Shown here piece by piece: positions 27,583 to 34,532 of a DNA stretch of 64,000 nucleotides (its first letter is position 1; each line of letters starts with the position of its first letter). The position numbers were made by a program, and so were the translations under genes. The stretch is from Microbulbifer yueqingensis (GTDB lineage: Bacteria > Pseudomonadota > Gammaproteobacteria > Pseudomonadales > Cellvibrionaceae): positions 372,001 to 436,000 of the forward strand of contig NZ_FNFH01000003.1 of NCBI RefSeq assembly GCF_900100355.1, written 5' to 3'. Below the pieces are notes generated by a model, which was not told where the DNA came from, searched no databases, and saw only the letters and a list, made by a program, of their open reading frames with translations.

Positions 27583-28746
27583 TTAAGGCTCACGCACCAG
27601 GCGTTTCTGATCGCGCCTATCCGTTTTCTTTTTGGACTTTTTTTCCTTTTCCCGTTTCTTTTTCTTTGGTTGCTCGTTCTTCGGTTGCCCGCGCTCCTGG
27701 CGCGGAGCTGGCTTCACGGCAGTATTGCGCCGATCATTTGGCGCATTACGCTGGCGCTGGCGCTGGGGCTGCCCGTGCTGGGTCTTTGGCTTGGGCCTGT
27801 CGCGCACCGTGCGGCGATCAGTTGCCGGGTGCTCTAATACAGGAACAACTCGTGGGCCGCGAATGCCGGTGGGCTTGTCCGCGAGTTTAACTGCGCGCTC
27901 GTCCCGACTTGGATTCCGATGTGGCTTCCGGCGTTCATTACCGCGATCCCAGCTCCGGTTATCCATCGCAGACTCCCGCCGCTTTGGCTCGGCTGTGCCA
28001 GCAAACCCATGTTCACCGCCTCGGCCACGATGCTGGCGCTCTTCACGACGATTCTGGCCCTTCTCACGTTGATCCCGGCCCTTCTCACGACGATCCCAGC
28101 CCTTCTCACGACGATCCCAGCCCTTCTCACGACGATCCCAGCCCTTCTCACGACGATCCCAGCCCTTCTCACGACGATCCCAGCCCTTCTCGTGTTGATC
28201 CTGGCGCTTTTCACGACGATCCCAGCCCTTCTCACGACGATCCCGGCCCTTCTCGCGTTGATCCTGACCCTTCTCCCAGCGATCATCTCGATGCCCGTTG
28301 CTGTCATGCCAGTCCCGCCGATTATATCCGTCGTCATGACCGTGCCGGCGCGGCGGTCTGGGGTGGTGCCCTCCGGCATAGCGATGGCCATGGCGGCGCA
28401 AGCGCGTATGCCAGCGGTCATTGAAGCTTCCCGAGATATACAGATTCGGGGCCGGATACCAGGGGCCACGCCAGTGACTGGCACTGATCCAGTGGTCCTG
28501 ATACCAACGATAGTAACGCCCCTGTCGATAGAAAACGTCGCTACGGTCGTAGAACACGTAAACGCCGAGTATATCGTCGTAGTAGCGATAGCCGGGATCG
28601 GTCATCACTGAATAGGAGTAGACCGGAGTAGCCTTCCGGACATAGGTTTTCTCGACGAACACCGGCGTAGCTGGGTAGGTGACACAGCCACCGAGCGTCA
28701 AAGTGATGGTGAGAGCGGCGAGTAATCGGTATGGGACTTGGCGCAT
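27583..28746 (-). CDS. Lipoprotein with Arg/Glu/Lys-rich heptad tandem repeats
   Basis: A 387-residue exported lipoprotein. The signal peptide ends in the lipobox LGGC with the acylated Cys at residue 21. Residues about 22-115 are Tyr/Trp-rich (DPGYRYYDDILGVYVFYDRSDVFYRQGRYYRWYQDHWISASHW), resembling small secreted YXY-type domains. After a His/Arg-rich linker, residues about 154-237 are 12 copies of a seven-residue repeat of the REKGWDR type; the remaining 150 residues are basic and rich in Pro, Gln and Lys (tail QKRLVREP). The strongly cationic C-terminal half could bind LPS, nucleic acid or peptidoglycan; this is inference. It is transcribed toward polB. Confidence 0.78.
   Translation of the reverse strand: MRQVPYRLLAALTITLTLGGCVTYPATPVFVEKTYVRKATPVYSYSVMTDPGYRYYDDILGVYVFYDRSDVFYRQGRYYRWYQDHWISASHWRGPWYPAPNLYISGSFNDRWHTRLRRHGHRYAGGHHPRPPRRHGHDDGYNRRDWHDSNGHRDDRWEKGQDQREKGRDRREKGWDRREKRQDQHEKGWDRREKGWDRREKGWDRREKGWDRREKGWDRREKGRDQREKGQNRREERQHRGRGGEHGFAGTAEPKRRESAMDNRSWDRGNERRKPHRNPSRDERAVKLADKPTGIRGPRVVPVLEHPATDRRTVRDRPKPKTQHGQPQRQRQRNAPNDRRNTAVKPAPRQERGQPKNEQPKKKKREKEKKSKKKTDRRDQKRLVREP
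28036..28287 (-). repeat. 21-bp coding tandem repeat (about 12 units)
   Basis: The unit CCCTTCTCACGACGATCCCA plus one base repeats about 12 times in phase with the reading frame. Units 3-7 (28078-28182) are identical at the DNA level, indicating recent expansion or gene conversion. Outer units have diverged. Confidence 0.92.
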
Positions 28747-28817
28747 GGTGCGTTTTCCTTGGATTCACACCTGCTTTTTAACCCGGCACAACTGAATCGC
28801 CGCTGAATCTCCTCAAT

Positions 28818-29473
28818 GGGGTCAGATCAACATTGTGGCAGGAAAACCAACATTCACGGCAAAGCGATGCGCGGCTGACCCAGCGGAGCTTGCGTCACCC
28901 GCCGGGCAAACTGTTCCTCGATTTGCGCCTTGTGCTGGTCATTACCCAGCGCCAAGCCCCTGTTCAGGGCACCCCGGAGCTTGTCGAGAGCGGGCGTGCA
29001 TCCAGCGCATGGCGGAACAGGGCCCAGTAGCGCTCCTGGCGCTGCTTCGGGTAGCGACCGAGCGCCAGATACTGCATATGAGGTATAAGCAGGCTGGATG
29101 ACCTGCCCAGCCCATTGCAGCCATAGCTGGACCATACTCCCGGTTGAAGTAACGCACATAAATACGCCCAAGGGCCTGCATCATCCTGCTAACACCCTGA
29201 TCAGACTGGGAGGTTACCAGCAGGTGGACGTGATTGGTCATCAACACCCAGGCATGTACCTGAATATCGAATTCCTTTGCATACTGTTTTAGCCAACAGG
29301 CGTAGGCGATCATGTCCTGTCCTGAACAGAAGCAAACCTGCCGGTTGTTACCCCGCTGTGTAACATGCTGCGGAATCCCTGCAGGCCCGAGGCGCGGCAA
29401 TTGCTATGGCCATAGACTAATGAATGGAAAACTCAGTGGGTGCTAATGGGTGTCATAATGTTGATCTGACGCC
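28818..29473 (-). mobile_element. Decayed REP-associated transposase element with inverted ends
   Basis: The left end 28818-28837 (GGGGTCAGATCAACATTGTG) and the right end 29454-29473 are near-perfect inverted repeats of each other, bracketing a broken Y1/REP transposase gene. A third, lone copy of the end motif lies at 27512-27530. The GGGTCAGA-type terminus also occurs at 29647 and 31641. Confidence 0.65.
28854..29400 (-). pseudogene. Broken REP-associated tyrosine transposase (RAYT, Y1_Tnp family)
   Basis: The N-terminal 100 residues are clear RAYT: MPRLGPAGIPQHVTQRGNNRQVCF and MTNHVHLLVTSQSDQGVSRMMQALGR, with the HUH metal motif NHVHLLV. After YFNREYG the central region is deleted and the frame shifts. 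A downstream frame resumes with MQYLALGRYPKQRQERYWALFRHALDA-like sequence, and a third frame gives LGNDQHKAQIEEQFARRVTQAPLGQPR, the usual RAYT C terminus. Intact relatives are about 220-320 residues, so this copy is inactive. Confidence 0.85.
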
Positions 29474-29510
29474 ATTTATTAGGAGAAAACCTTGAGGCAA
29501 GAGGCTGTAC

Positions 29511-29538
29511 TGGGTTGGGTTGGGTTGGGTTGGGTTGG
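29511..29538 (+). repeat. TGGGT pentanucleotide repeat with G-quadruplex potential
   Basis: Five GGG runs separated by TT, then GG. On the plus strand this meets the usual four-run criterion for an intramolecular G-quadruplex. It adjoins copy 2 of the 27-bp repeat. Confidence 0.85.
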
Positions 29539-29544
29539 AAATTT

Positions 29545-29571
29545 GCGCCATTCTACTGGATAAATGCACAG
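29545..29571. repeat. 27-bp direct repeat, copy 2 (carries a second LexA-like box)
   Basis: Identical to 27394-27420, including the CTG-N10-CAG box (29556-29571). Here it lies about 145 bases upstream of the transposase remnant rather than upstream of polB. Confidence 0.9.
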
Positions 29572-29664
29572 ATACCAGCATATCGACAGAGCTCGACGAG
29601 AGGGCGCTAGCGGCCTATTTAGGGCAAAGGAGAACTGAGCAAGGAAAAAAGGGTCAGATCATAG

Positions 29665-30396
29665 CTATGTCTCACCCTCGAGGCCATGCTTAATGCATTG
29701 GATCATAGTAACTACTAATGCTGCATCATGCGCCGAAACCATGGTTAATGAACCATGCAATAGCTTATTTCTGAGCCCCCTTAAAGCAGCGATATTGTCA
29801 TCCCCTAACCAAGAACGAACATGGCTCAATTTGCTAAGCTTCTCTGAAGCTTCTGCGCCCTTAATAGCATGAACAACATTTTTGCATGGTTTGTTACGAA
29901 AATCCTCTCCGGGGTGTTGCGCTCTCCATCTCGGGAATCCCTCACCTAATGATAGAAGCCCTTCATCGTGTAGTATTTTGTTAAAGGAGCCCTCAATCTG
30001 GGGGAGCAAATGGTAACAACAAGAAGAATATTCACCACCAAGAAAGTTTACAACCCCTTTGAAGCACAGCTCTCCGCGTTTCGGAAACAGGCTTTCTAAT
30101 AGCTCTTTATCTAGTAACTCGAGAGAATAAAGCTTTGCTTTTCCACAAAATTGACAATGCGATTTTTTTACCGCTTGCACTGCATGAATTAAGGCATCAC
30201 TTTCAGTGGTAAATTTAGTGTTCAAAGTCAGTTGCGGCTGGCCTTTCAAATAATGAAGTTTACCGTTTTCCGCTTCAATAACTATCATATCCGCGGCTAA
30301 AGATACCACGCGACCCCTAACCCCATTTTCAGTGGTAATTTCGTCTCCAATTATCAACCTGTATTCCAAAATAAGTCCCCATCCTCCATACGACAT
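29665..30396 (-). CDS. Cassette F: HEPN-like protein with CxxC motif, unknown function
   Basis: A 243-residue protein. Residues about 11-52 look like a small SH3/KOW-like barrel (IGDEITTENGVRGRVV...). HCQFCGK (residues 80-86) is a possible zinc knuckle arm. The C-terminal helical part ends in LRGLRNKLLHGSL, where R209-N210 and H214 make an R-N-x3-H motif, the signature of HEPN ribonuclease domains common in toxins and defence systems. Assignment to HEPN rests on this motif alone. The start ATG lies within the right core of attC5 (ATTATGT). It is the last gene of the array; no attC follows it, suggesting the end was lost or disrupted. Confidence 0.65.
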   Translation of the reverse strand: MSYGGWGLILEYRLIIGDEITTENGVRGRVVSLAADMIVIEAENGKLHYLKGQPQLTLNTKFTTESDALIHAVQAVKKSHCQFCGKAKLYSLELLDKELLESLFPKRGELCFKGVVNFLGGEYSSCCYHLLPQIEGSFNKILHDEGLLSLGEGFPRWRAQHPGEDFRNKPCKNVVHAIKGAEASEKLSKLSHVRSWLGDDNIAALRGLRNKLLHGSLTMVSAHDAALVVTMIQCIKHGLEGET

Positions 30397-30452
30397 AATG
30401 CCCCAATCACTGGGTTAGCGTAACCAGCTCAGCCTGCATCGGCTCATTAGGC
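30393..30452 (-). other. Degenerate attC site 5
   Basis: Read on the minus strand, the cores are GCCTAAT and ATTATGT. The arms GCCTAATGAGCCGATGCAGG and (reverse-complemented) ACATAATGCCCCAATCACTGG align well, giving an imperfect hairpin of about 60 bases. Both cores carry T where the consensus has C, so recombination may be weak. Confidence 0.55.
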
Positions 30453-30469
30453 CGCGATAATTAGTCAAG

Positions 30470-31480
30470 CTACAACGAATCATTTTTTCCGTATAATTGA
30501 ATCAAAACTCGTGCCGCTTTCACACGCCGCTTATGATTTAGACATAGCCGGAGATATAAATCACTCAACAAGCGGAATGTTTCACGCGGGTACGCACGAT
30601 TCATCTCGCCATAACCCCCCGCGTTAGTCTCCCAATGAGCAAAAACACCGTTTTCATCGTCTCTCAACGTGGCGCGACAATAATCAAGCAGCTCTTCAGG
30701 GTCTGTAAGCGAGTGATAAAACTGGACAATCAATACTGGATCGTATCTCCATGGAAAGCGCGAAAGCTCCTCTTTCCAATGCTCGAGATATCCTGAAGAA
30801 CGAAACGCATTAGCAATTAATTTATCGAGATCTTCCCGCTGGATCACCAGACTATCTATATCATTAAGACTTTCGACGTTCGAATTTAAAGCTCGTATAG
30901 CTGTAAGCAGCCTATTGGTCTTTTCTCGCATCCCTTCTGTTGTATCACATATCCCCGCAGCCACATTGAGCTCATCAGCTAAGACTGGAACCCATGGGTT
31001 ATCAATCTGAATTAATTTCTTAGAGCTCTTAATATCATTAGGCGTGCAGAAATCGGGGTTCTTCACCAAAATGATACCTGCGGATGCATAGGCTCTCGCT
31101 ACCATTCTTGAGCAATACTGCTTGACACTACCTTTTTCTGAAATCGTAGGCGCTATTGATTTAGCCGCCTCAATTTTTGTATAACGTGTTCCCGTGGAGG
31201 CTCTTGCATAATTAACGATACTCTCTGCTTGAACCCGGGAAAGCGGCGCCTTTGATCTCAAGGCATAGATTGCACATTCATCTTCGTAGAAAAGCTTTTG
31301 GATATTCCTCGCCTGCACGCCCTCTCCAGTCGAATCAATGACTGAACCATAGGCTACGCAAACCATCGCATGAGATATATCACTGCGAGTGACCTTGCGG
31401 ATCAATCCACTGTCTTTCTTCGTAGTCGTCGTAAGAACAATATCCCCCGGCTGAAGGATTTCAGCATTTATCCTTTTCAT
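30470..31480 (-). CDS. Cassette E: permuted papain-like (YiiX/NlpC-type) protein
   Basis: A 336-residue protein with no signal peptide. The N-terminal 140 residues fit the permuted NlpC/P60-like fold: LQPGDIVLTTTT, then H37 in DISHAMVCVAYGSVIDSTGEGV, and C123 in QYCSRMVARAYASAGI. In YiiX-type enzymes the His precedes the Cys in this way. Residues about 190-336 are helical with no recognised family. The start has GGAGG five bases upstream. Such amidase/peptidase folds act on peptide, lipid or cell-wall bonds; the substrate here cannot be told. It is followed by attC5. Confidence 0.7.
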   Translation of the reverse strand: MKRINAEILQPGDIVLTTTTKKDSGLIRKVTRSDISHAMVCVAYGSVIDSTGEGVQARNIQKLFYEDECAIYALRSKAPLSRVQAESIVNYARASTGTRYTKIEAAKSIAPTISEKGSVKQYCSRMVARAYASAGIILVKNPDFCTPNDIKSSKKLIQIDNPWVPVLADELNVAAGICDTTEGMREKTNRLLTAIRALNSNVESLNDIDSLVIQREDLDKLIANAFRSSGYLEHWKEELSRFPWRYDPVLIVQFYHSLTDPEELLDYCRATLRDDENGVFAHWETNAGGYGEMNRAYPRETFRLLSDLYLRLCLNHKRRVKAARVLIQLYGKNDSL

Positions 31481-31492
31481 AATCCTCCTACA

Positions 31493-31767
31493 ATCTAATG
31501 CCTCAGCTCATATTTGGTCAGGCCGGAGCGAAACGACGATATGCAACTACAGGCTATGCCAACATCAACTAATCTTATGGTCAGTATTCGACATCAACGC
31601 GGCAAAGTGATTGTTCTAATGAGCGAAAAGAGAAACATTCGGGTCAGAGTAAGGTTTTGACAGCCGAAATCACAGTGGCATAGAGCGCCGACATTTTATT
31701 CTGACTCCAATATACGCAGGAGCCGGAGCACGCAGTGCGGTGACCCCTCCGACTGGCCTTGTTATAT
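31493..31767 (-). other. Possible attC site 4, interrupted by a REP-like element
   Basis: On the minus strand the stop of cassette D merges with ATATAAC (31761-31767), a good left core, followed by AAGGCCAGTC. The only plausible partner is ATTAGAT at 31493-31499, just before cassette E, preceded by GAGCTGAGGC. The total of 275 bases is too long for an attC unless the 68-bp element (and perhaps more) was inserted. Weakly supported. No coding potential is seen in this gap. Confidence 0.35.
31641..31708. repeat. Small REP/MITE-like element with GGGTCAGA-type inverted ends
   Basis: Starts GGGTCAGAGTAAGGTTTT and ends (as complement) GGAGTCAGAATAAAATGT, a 68-bp element with imperfect inverted termini. 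The termini resemble those around the RAYT remnant at 28.8-29.5 kb. It lies in the 281-base gap between cassettes E and D, probably within a former attC. Confidence 0.6.
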
Positions 31768-32565
31768 ATTTTCTTCATTCAATTGTCTGAATACTGTTAC
31801 ACGCATAAGCCTCTCATCCTGAATATCGATAAAATCAGCTTGACTCTCGCGCTCTAGCATTTGCTTAACGTAGTATGGCGGAGAGTCTTTGAGGACGTAT
31901 CTATCGGTGCCTTCATCCGCTTCGACTTCTTGTCCTGATAGAAGGCCGGCTCCCTCTAACCATCCTAGAGCTCTCACAGGGAGGTCCCCCCCAGAGAATC
32001 CTGAGCAGCAGAATATGCAATGCATCGGCCTTAAGGAACCAATTACGTTCTTAAGGTGATTTTCTCCTTTCTTTTGGAGTCGCTTAACGACGATTGGATT
32101 AAGTATTGCCGTCCCATAATGACGAACGCTGGACTTATAAGTTTTACATTTCCAACTTGTCTGATAATCTCCGGGCTTCCAGTTTGAATACATGCAATAC
32201 AGTGGAATGAGACCGTTCTTATTAGCATCCTTTATGAGAAGATCAACTTGTTTCCCGCTCTTGTTGCTATGGTGAAGATGCTCATATTTTTCAGACTTTA
32301 GCTTGAGCACTTTTGCTTGCACACGCATCCCGAGCCATTTTCCGCTGGAACCTGTAAACCACCACTCCCAATCAGAACCATTGACCGCTTCTTTGTGCCG
32401 AGTAAACGTATCAACAACAATTTTTCCTTTGCCCCACTTCTTTAAATTGAGAACAAGAAAGTCGGTAATGGATTCTTCGCCTACCTGGTAGTTGTGCTTC
32501 CTAGCCTCTCTCAGCCTGTCCCACGTCCAGCCGGAATTCTTTATCGTTATTTCGTCAAGCTGCAT
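31762..32565 (-). CDS. Cassette D: nuclease-like protein (DUF6615-type)
   Basis: A 267-residue protein. The pattern TWDRLREARKHNYQVGEESITDF, then GSDWEWWF (D65, E67) and MRVQAKVLK (Q83, K85), followed by KQVDLLIKDA and GLIPLYCMYSN, matches what I recall as DUF6615. The D/E...QxK arrangement is like PD-(D/E)xK nuclease-fold proteins. HCIFCCSGF holds a possible metal-binding Cys cluster. The stop codon is part of the following attC left core, as usual for cassette genes. Nuclease activity is inferred from the motif only. Confidence 0.68.
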   Translation of the reverse strand: MQLDEITIKNSGWTWDRLREARKHNYQVGEESITDFLVLNLKKWGKGKIVVDTFTRHKEAVNGSDWEWWFTGSSGKWLGMRVQAKVLKLKSEKYEHLHHSNKSGKQVDLLIKDANKNGLIPLYCMYSNWKPGDYQTSWKCKTYKSSVRHYGTAILNPIVVKRLQKKGENHLKNVIGSLRPMHCIFCCSGFSGGDLPVRALGWLEGAGLLSGQEVEADEGTDRYVLKDSPPYYVKQMLERESQADFIDIQDERLMRVTVFRQLNEENI

Positions 32566-32584
32566 CTATCAGGATACCTTTCAC

Positions 32585-32699
32585 ATATAACGCCGCGATC
32601 AGCCGCAGCTTACTGTCCATCTTTTGCGCGAAAATGGGGGCAACAGCGACCGCGCAACAGGTGCGCGAAGTAAGCGGTCAGGCTGCAGTCTTCTTATGC
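32585..32699 (-). other. attC site 3 (degenerate left core)
   Basis: On the minus strand, GCATAAG starts the site just after the cassette C stop and GTTATAT closes it 115 bases later. The inner arms (GACTGCAGCCTGACCGC and GCGGCTGATCGCGGC) are partly complementary. The left core has G in place of the final C of RYYYAAC. Confidence 0.6.
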
Positions 32700-33251
32700 T
32701 AACTCCTGGGTGCACCACTCAAGCAATGGTTCTAACCGGCCAGATTCAACCAGGCTAAAACACTGACGCTCGTCTTCATTTAAAGTTACAAACCAACCTA
32801 TAAATTCCGATGTTTTTACCCAGGGAGGCGTAACCGAAGGACCGCTTTCAGCAGACCTTGTTACAAAATTTGTATTGCCATTCTGAATTGTTATTGTTGC
32901 AATTCCCCTTTTTGTCGCGTATTCGATTGCACCACGTTGAAACCCTGATGTGGAGAAAACCATACCTTTATGGGCATTTGAGTCTCGTAACTTGGATTCT
33001 AAAACCATAATCACATCACGCTTTACTGCGCCACTGTACCTTTTGCACTCAATTAACACTTTAATCTTTGCTCCGCCAAACACAGTGAATTCAGCAGTAA
33101 CATCTATCTCGTACTCTCCACTATCACCATTTAAAGTATTTAAATGGCTAACTTCAAAGTTTTCAAGGTTTTGTACCGAACCGGAAATCCAATCTTTGAC
33201 TTGAAGTTCGAATTGCTCGGGAGAAATATCTACAGCTTCTTTTCCTATCAC
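32694..33251 (-). CDS. Cassette C: Mrr-type restriction endonuclease-like protein
   Basis: A 185-residue protein with the Mrr_cat fold: FELQVKDWI at the N terminus, GEYEIDVTAEF with D50, then KIKVLIECKRY with E68 and K70 (the D-ExK catalytic triad), and MVFSTSGFQRGAIEYATKRGIATI as the conserved following strands. There is no DNA-recognition domain of the usual Mrr type, only a 45-residue C-terminal segment, so it may be a stand-alone nuclease module. The start is GTG at 33251, about 22 bases after the attC2 core. Likely a DNA-cutting defence or conflict protein; modified-DNA specificity is unknown. Confidence 0.75.
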   Translation of the reverse strand: MIGKEAVDISPEQFELQVKDWISGSVQNLENFEVSHLNTLNGDSGEYEIDVTAEFTVFGGAKIKVLIECKRYSGAVKRDVIMVLESKLRDSNAHKGMVFSTSGFQRGAIEYATKRGIATITIQNGNTNFVTRSAESGPSVTPPWVKTSEFIGWFVTLNEDERQCFSLVESGRLEPLLEWCTQELA

Positions 33252-33273
33252 TATTGCGATGTCCCAATTTCGA

Positions 33274-33343
33274 GCATAACGTCAAGCTTTAGGGCGGGCT
33301 GCGCAGCAAGCTGTCCCAGGCTGGCAATAGCGCTTTGTTAGGC
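33274..33343 (-). other. attC site 2 (canonical)
   Basis: Seventy bases. Minus strand: left core GCCTAAC (33343-33337) followed by AAAGCGCTATTGCC, and right core GTTATGC (33280-33274) preceded by CCCTAAAGCTTGAC. Both match RYYYAAC/GTTRRRY, and the arms are imperfectly complementary. The stop codon of cassette B (TAA) is formed by the left core. Confidence 0.88.
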
Positions 33344-34108
33344 GCTGCATTCTACCTCCTTAGAATTGCTCCATATTTCTTGGTAGATCTGCTTTTTTGC
33401 AAGAGCAATTGGGGTTTGCAGAGGGATCAAGTACGTTGCTTTTTTACCTGCATCTTTTATTGACCCCCCCATGATCCACGCCACATCATGATCTATGAAT
33501 ATAATGCGGTCATGCAATTCTTTGCTACGCCTTAATTCAATATGAGTTTGAAACTGAGACGAATGCTTTTGAATATAAGTATTGATGTCTTTGGAATAAC
33601 GATCAGCGAGTATTTGGATACTTAGTTCAGTGTTCGCTGAAGCGAGATAGGCATCAAATGCCTCACCATTAAAATATGGATCAATAATCATGATCTCAGA
33701 TTCTGCAGAGGCAATTACTTCTTTAAGGTCAGCAAAGAATCTGTAGACATCGCCTGGCGCATAAGCGCTACCAATATCACTTCTATCTTCGAGTTCAAGC
33801 TCTAGCTTTATTTCCTCCATCGCATCAAGGACCTGCCCTTGAATTTGGACAATGGCGGGTTCCCAGTATTGAATCAGCGTAGTAAAACTAGATTTGAATT
33901 GTACCTTTCTCTCAATACTTAATCTTGACAGTAATGCGCCAACCTTTGATAGCCACTGTCGTTGAGGTGAAGCCGCGTCCATGATTGGCTTGTCACCGAA
34001 ATCTGGTGCATTTTCTAGAGCTTCGGTAAGCTTAAGAAGCAATATGTGCTTCTCTATCGGCCCATCACCTTCGAGCTTTTTCATCATTCTTTGTAGTTGA
34101 TCCGTCAT
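33338..34108 (-). CDS. Cassette B: one-motif phospholipase D-like protein
   Basis: A 256-residue soluble protein. The N-terminal half (about 1-110) is helical. From about 120 a PLD-like alpha/beta domain follows: DLKEVIASAESEIMIIDPYFNGEAFDAYL, then ELHDRIIFID with H199...D206 (HxRxxxxD, an Arg replacing the usual Lys of HxK) and IMGGSIKDAGKKA with the trailing GGS. Only one such motif is present, so it would act as a dimer if catalytic. Related stand-alone PLD proteins include nucleases; function here is unproven. The stop lies in attC2. Confidence 0.7.
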   Translation of the reverse strand: MTDQLQRMMKKLEGDGPIEKHILLLKLTEALENAPDFGDKPIMDAASPQRQWLSKVGALLSRLSIERKVQFKSSFTTLIQYWEPAIVQIQGQVLDAMEEIKLELELEDRSDIGSAYAPGDVYRFFADLKEVIASAESEIMIIDPYFNGEAFDAYLASANTELSIQILADRYSKDINTYIQKHSSQFQTHIELRRSKELHDRIIFIDHDVAWIMGGSIKDAGKKATYLIPLQTPIALAKKQIYQEIWSNSKEVECSA

Positions 34109-34130
34109 ATATCGCTCGATTTCATTTTTG

Positions 34131-34223
34131 GCCTAACGCCCGGCTTTGGGGCGGACTTGGAGCGGCGAAGCCGCGGAAAGGCCGTCCCGGCCCCTCAGGG
34201 GCAATAACAGCCGCTTGTTAGGC
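34131..34223 (-). other. attC site 1 (canonical)
   Basis: Ninety-three bases. Minus strand: left core GCCTAAC (34223-34217) followed by AAGCGGCTGTT, right core GTTAGGC (34137-34131) preceded by CCCCAAAGCCGGGC. This is the classic 59-base-element layout. The cassette A stop codon is made by the left core. Confidence 0.92.
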
Positions 34224-34517
34224 GTTACCTTTGGGGAGAAACTCTGAGAGCCATTCCAGGTCTGTAATGGCTCCAGCAATTTCGTCTCCAGATTCGAAAC
34301 TCTTCTCCAATGGTTGGATATCCAAAATGGTCGCAAGGGGCCAGGAAACTAGCTGATCGAATTCATTCCTATACTCATTCGGTTGCTCAGCCTTTAGAGT
34401 AGCATCAACATCCTTGATAGAAGTCGAATCAAATATCCGAACTTGGATATCTACCGAGTCAGAGGCCTTCCCTCCGACTATGCAACCGTAAACCACTAGA
34501 GCAATGTATTTATCCAT
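34218..34517 (-). CDS. Cassette A: small acidic protein, unknown function
   Basis: A 99-residue protein I do not recognise (MDKYIALVVYGCIVGGKASDSVDIQVRIFDS...). It has an N-terminal beta-rich half and an acidic C-terminal half ending EWLSEFLPKGNA. No signal peptide or motif is seen. The start has GAGG four bases upstream. It is the cassette nearest the candidate array promoter, so in integron terms the most strongly expressed. Confidence 0.65.
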   Translation of the reverse strand: MDKYIALVVYGCIVGGKASDSVDIQVRIFDSTSIKDVDATLKAEQPNEYRNEFDQLVSWPLATILDIQPLEKSFESGDEIAGAITDLEWLSEFLPKGNA

Positions 34518-34532
34518 TTTTCCTCAGTGGCC

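Noticed and set aside
28036-28287. CRISPR array.
   Set aside because: The units are contiguous 21-bp tandem repeats in a coding frame without spacers.
27909-28424. Plus-strand repetitive frames over the lipoprotein tandem repeat.
   Set aside because: They are produced by the 21-bp repeat being open in several frames; only the minus frame has a signal peptide and lipobox.
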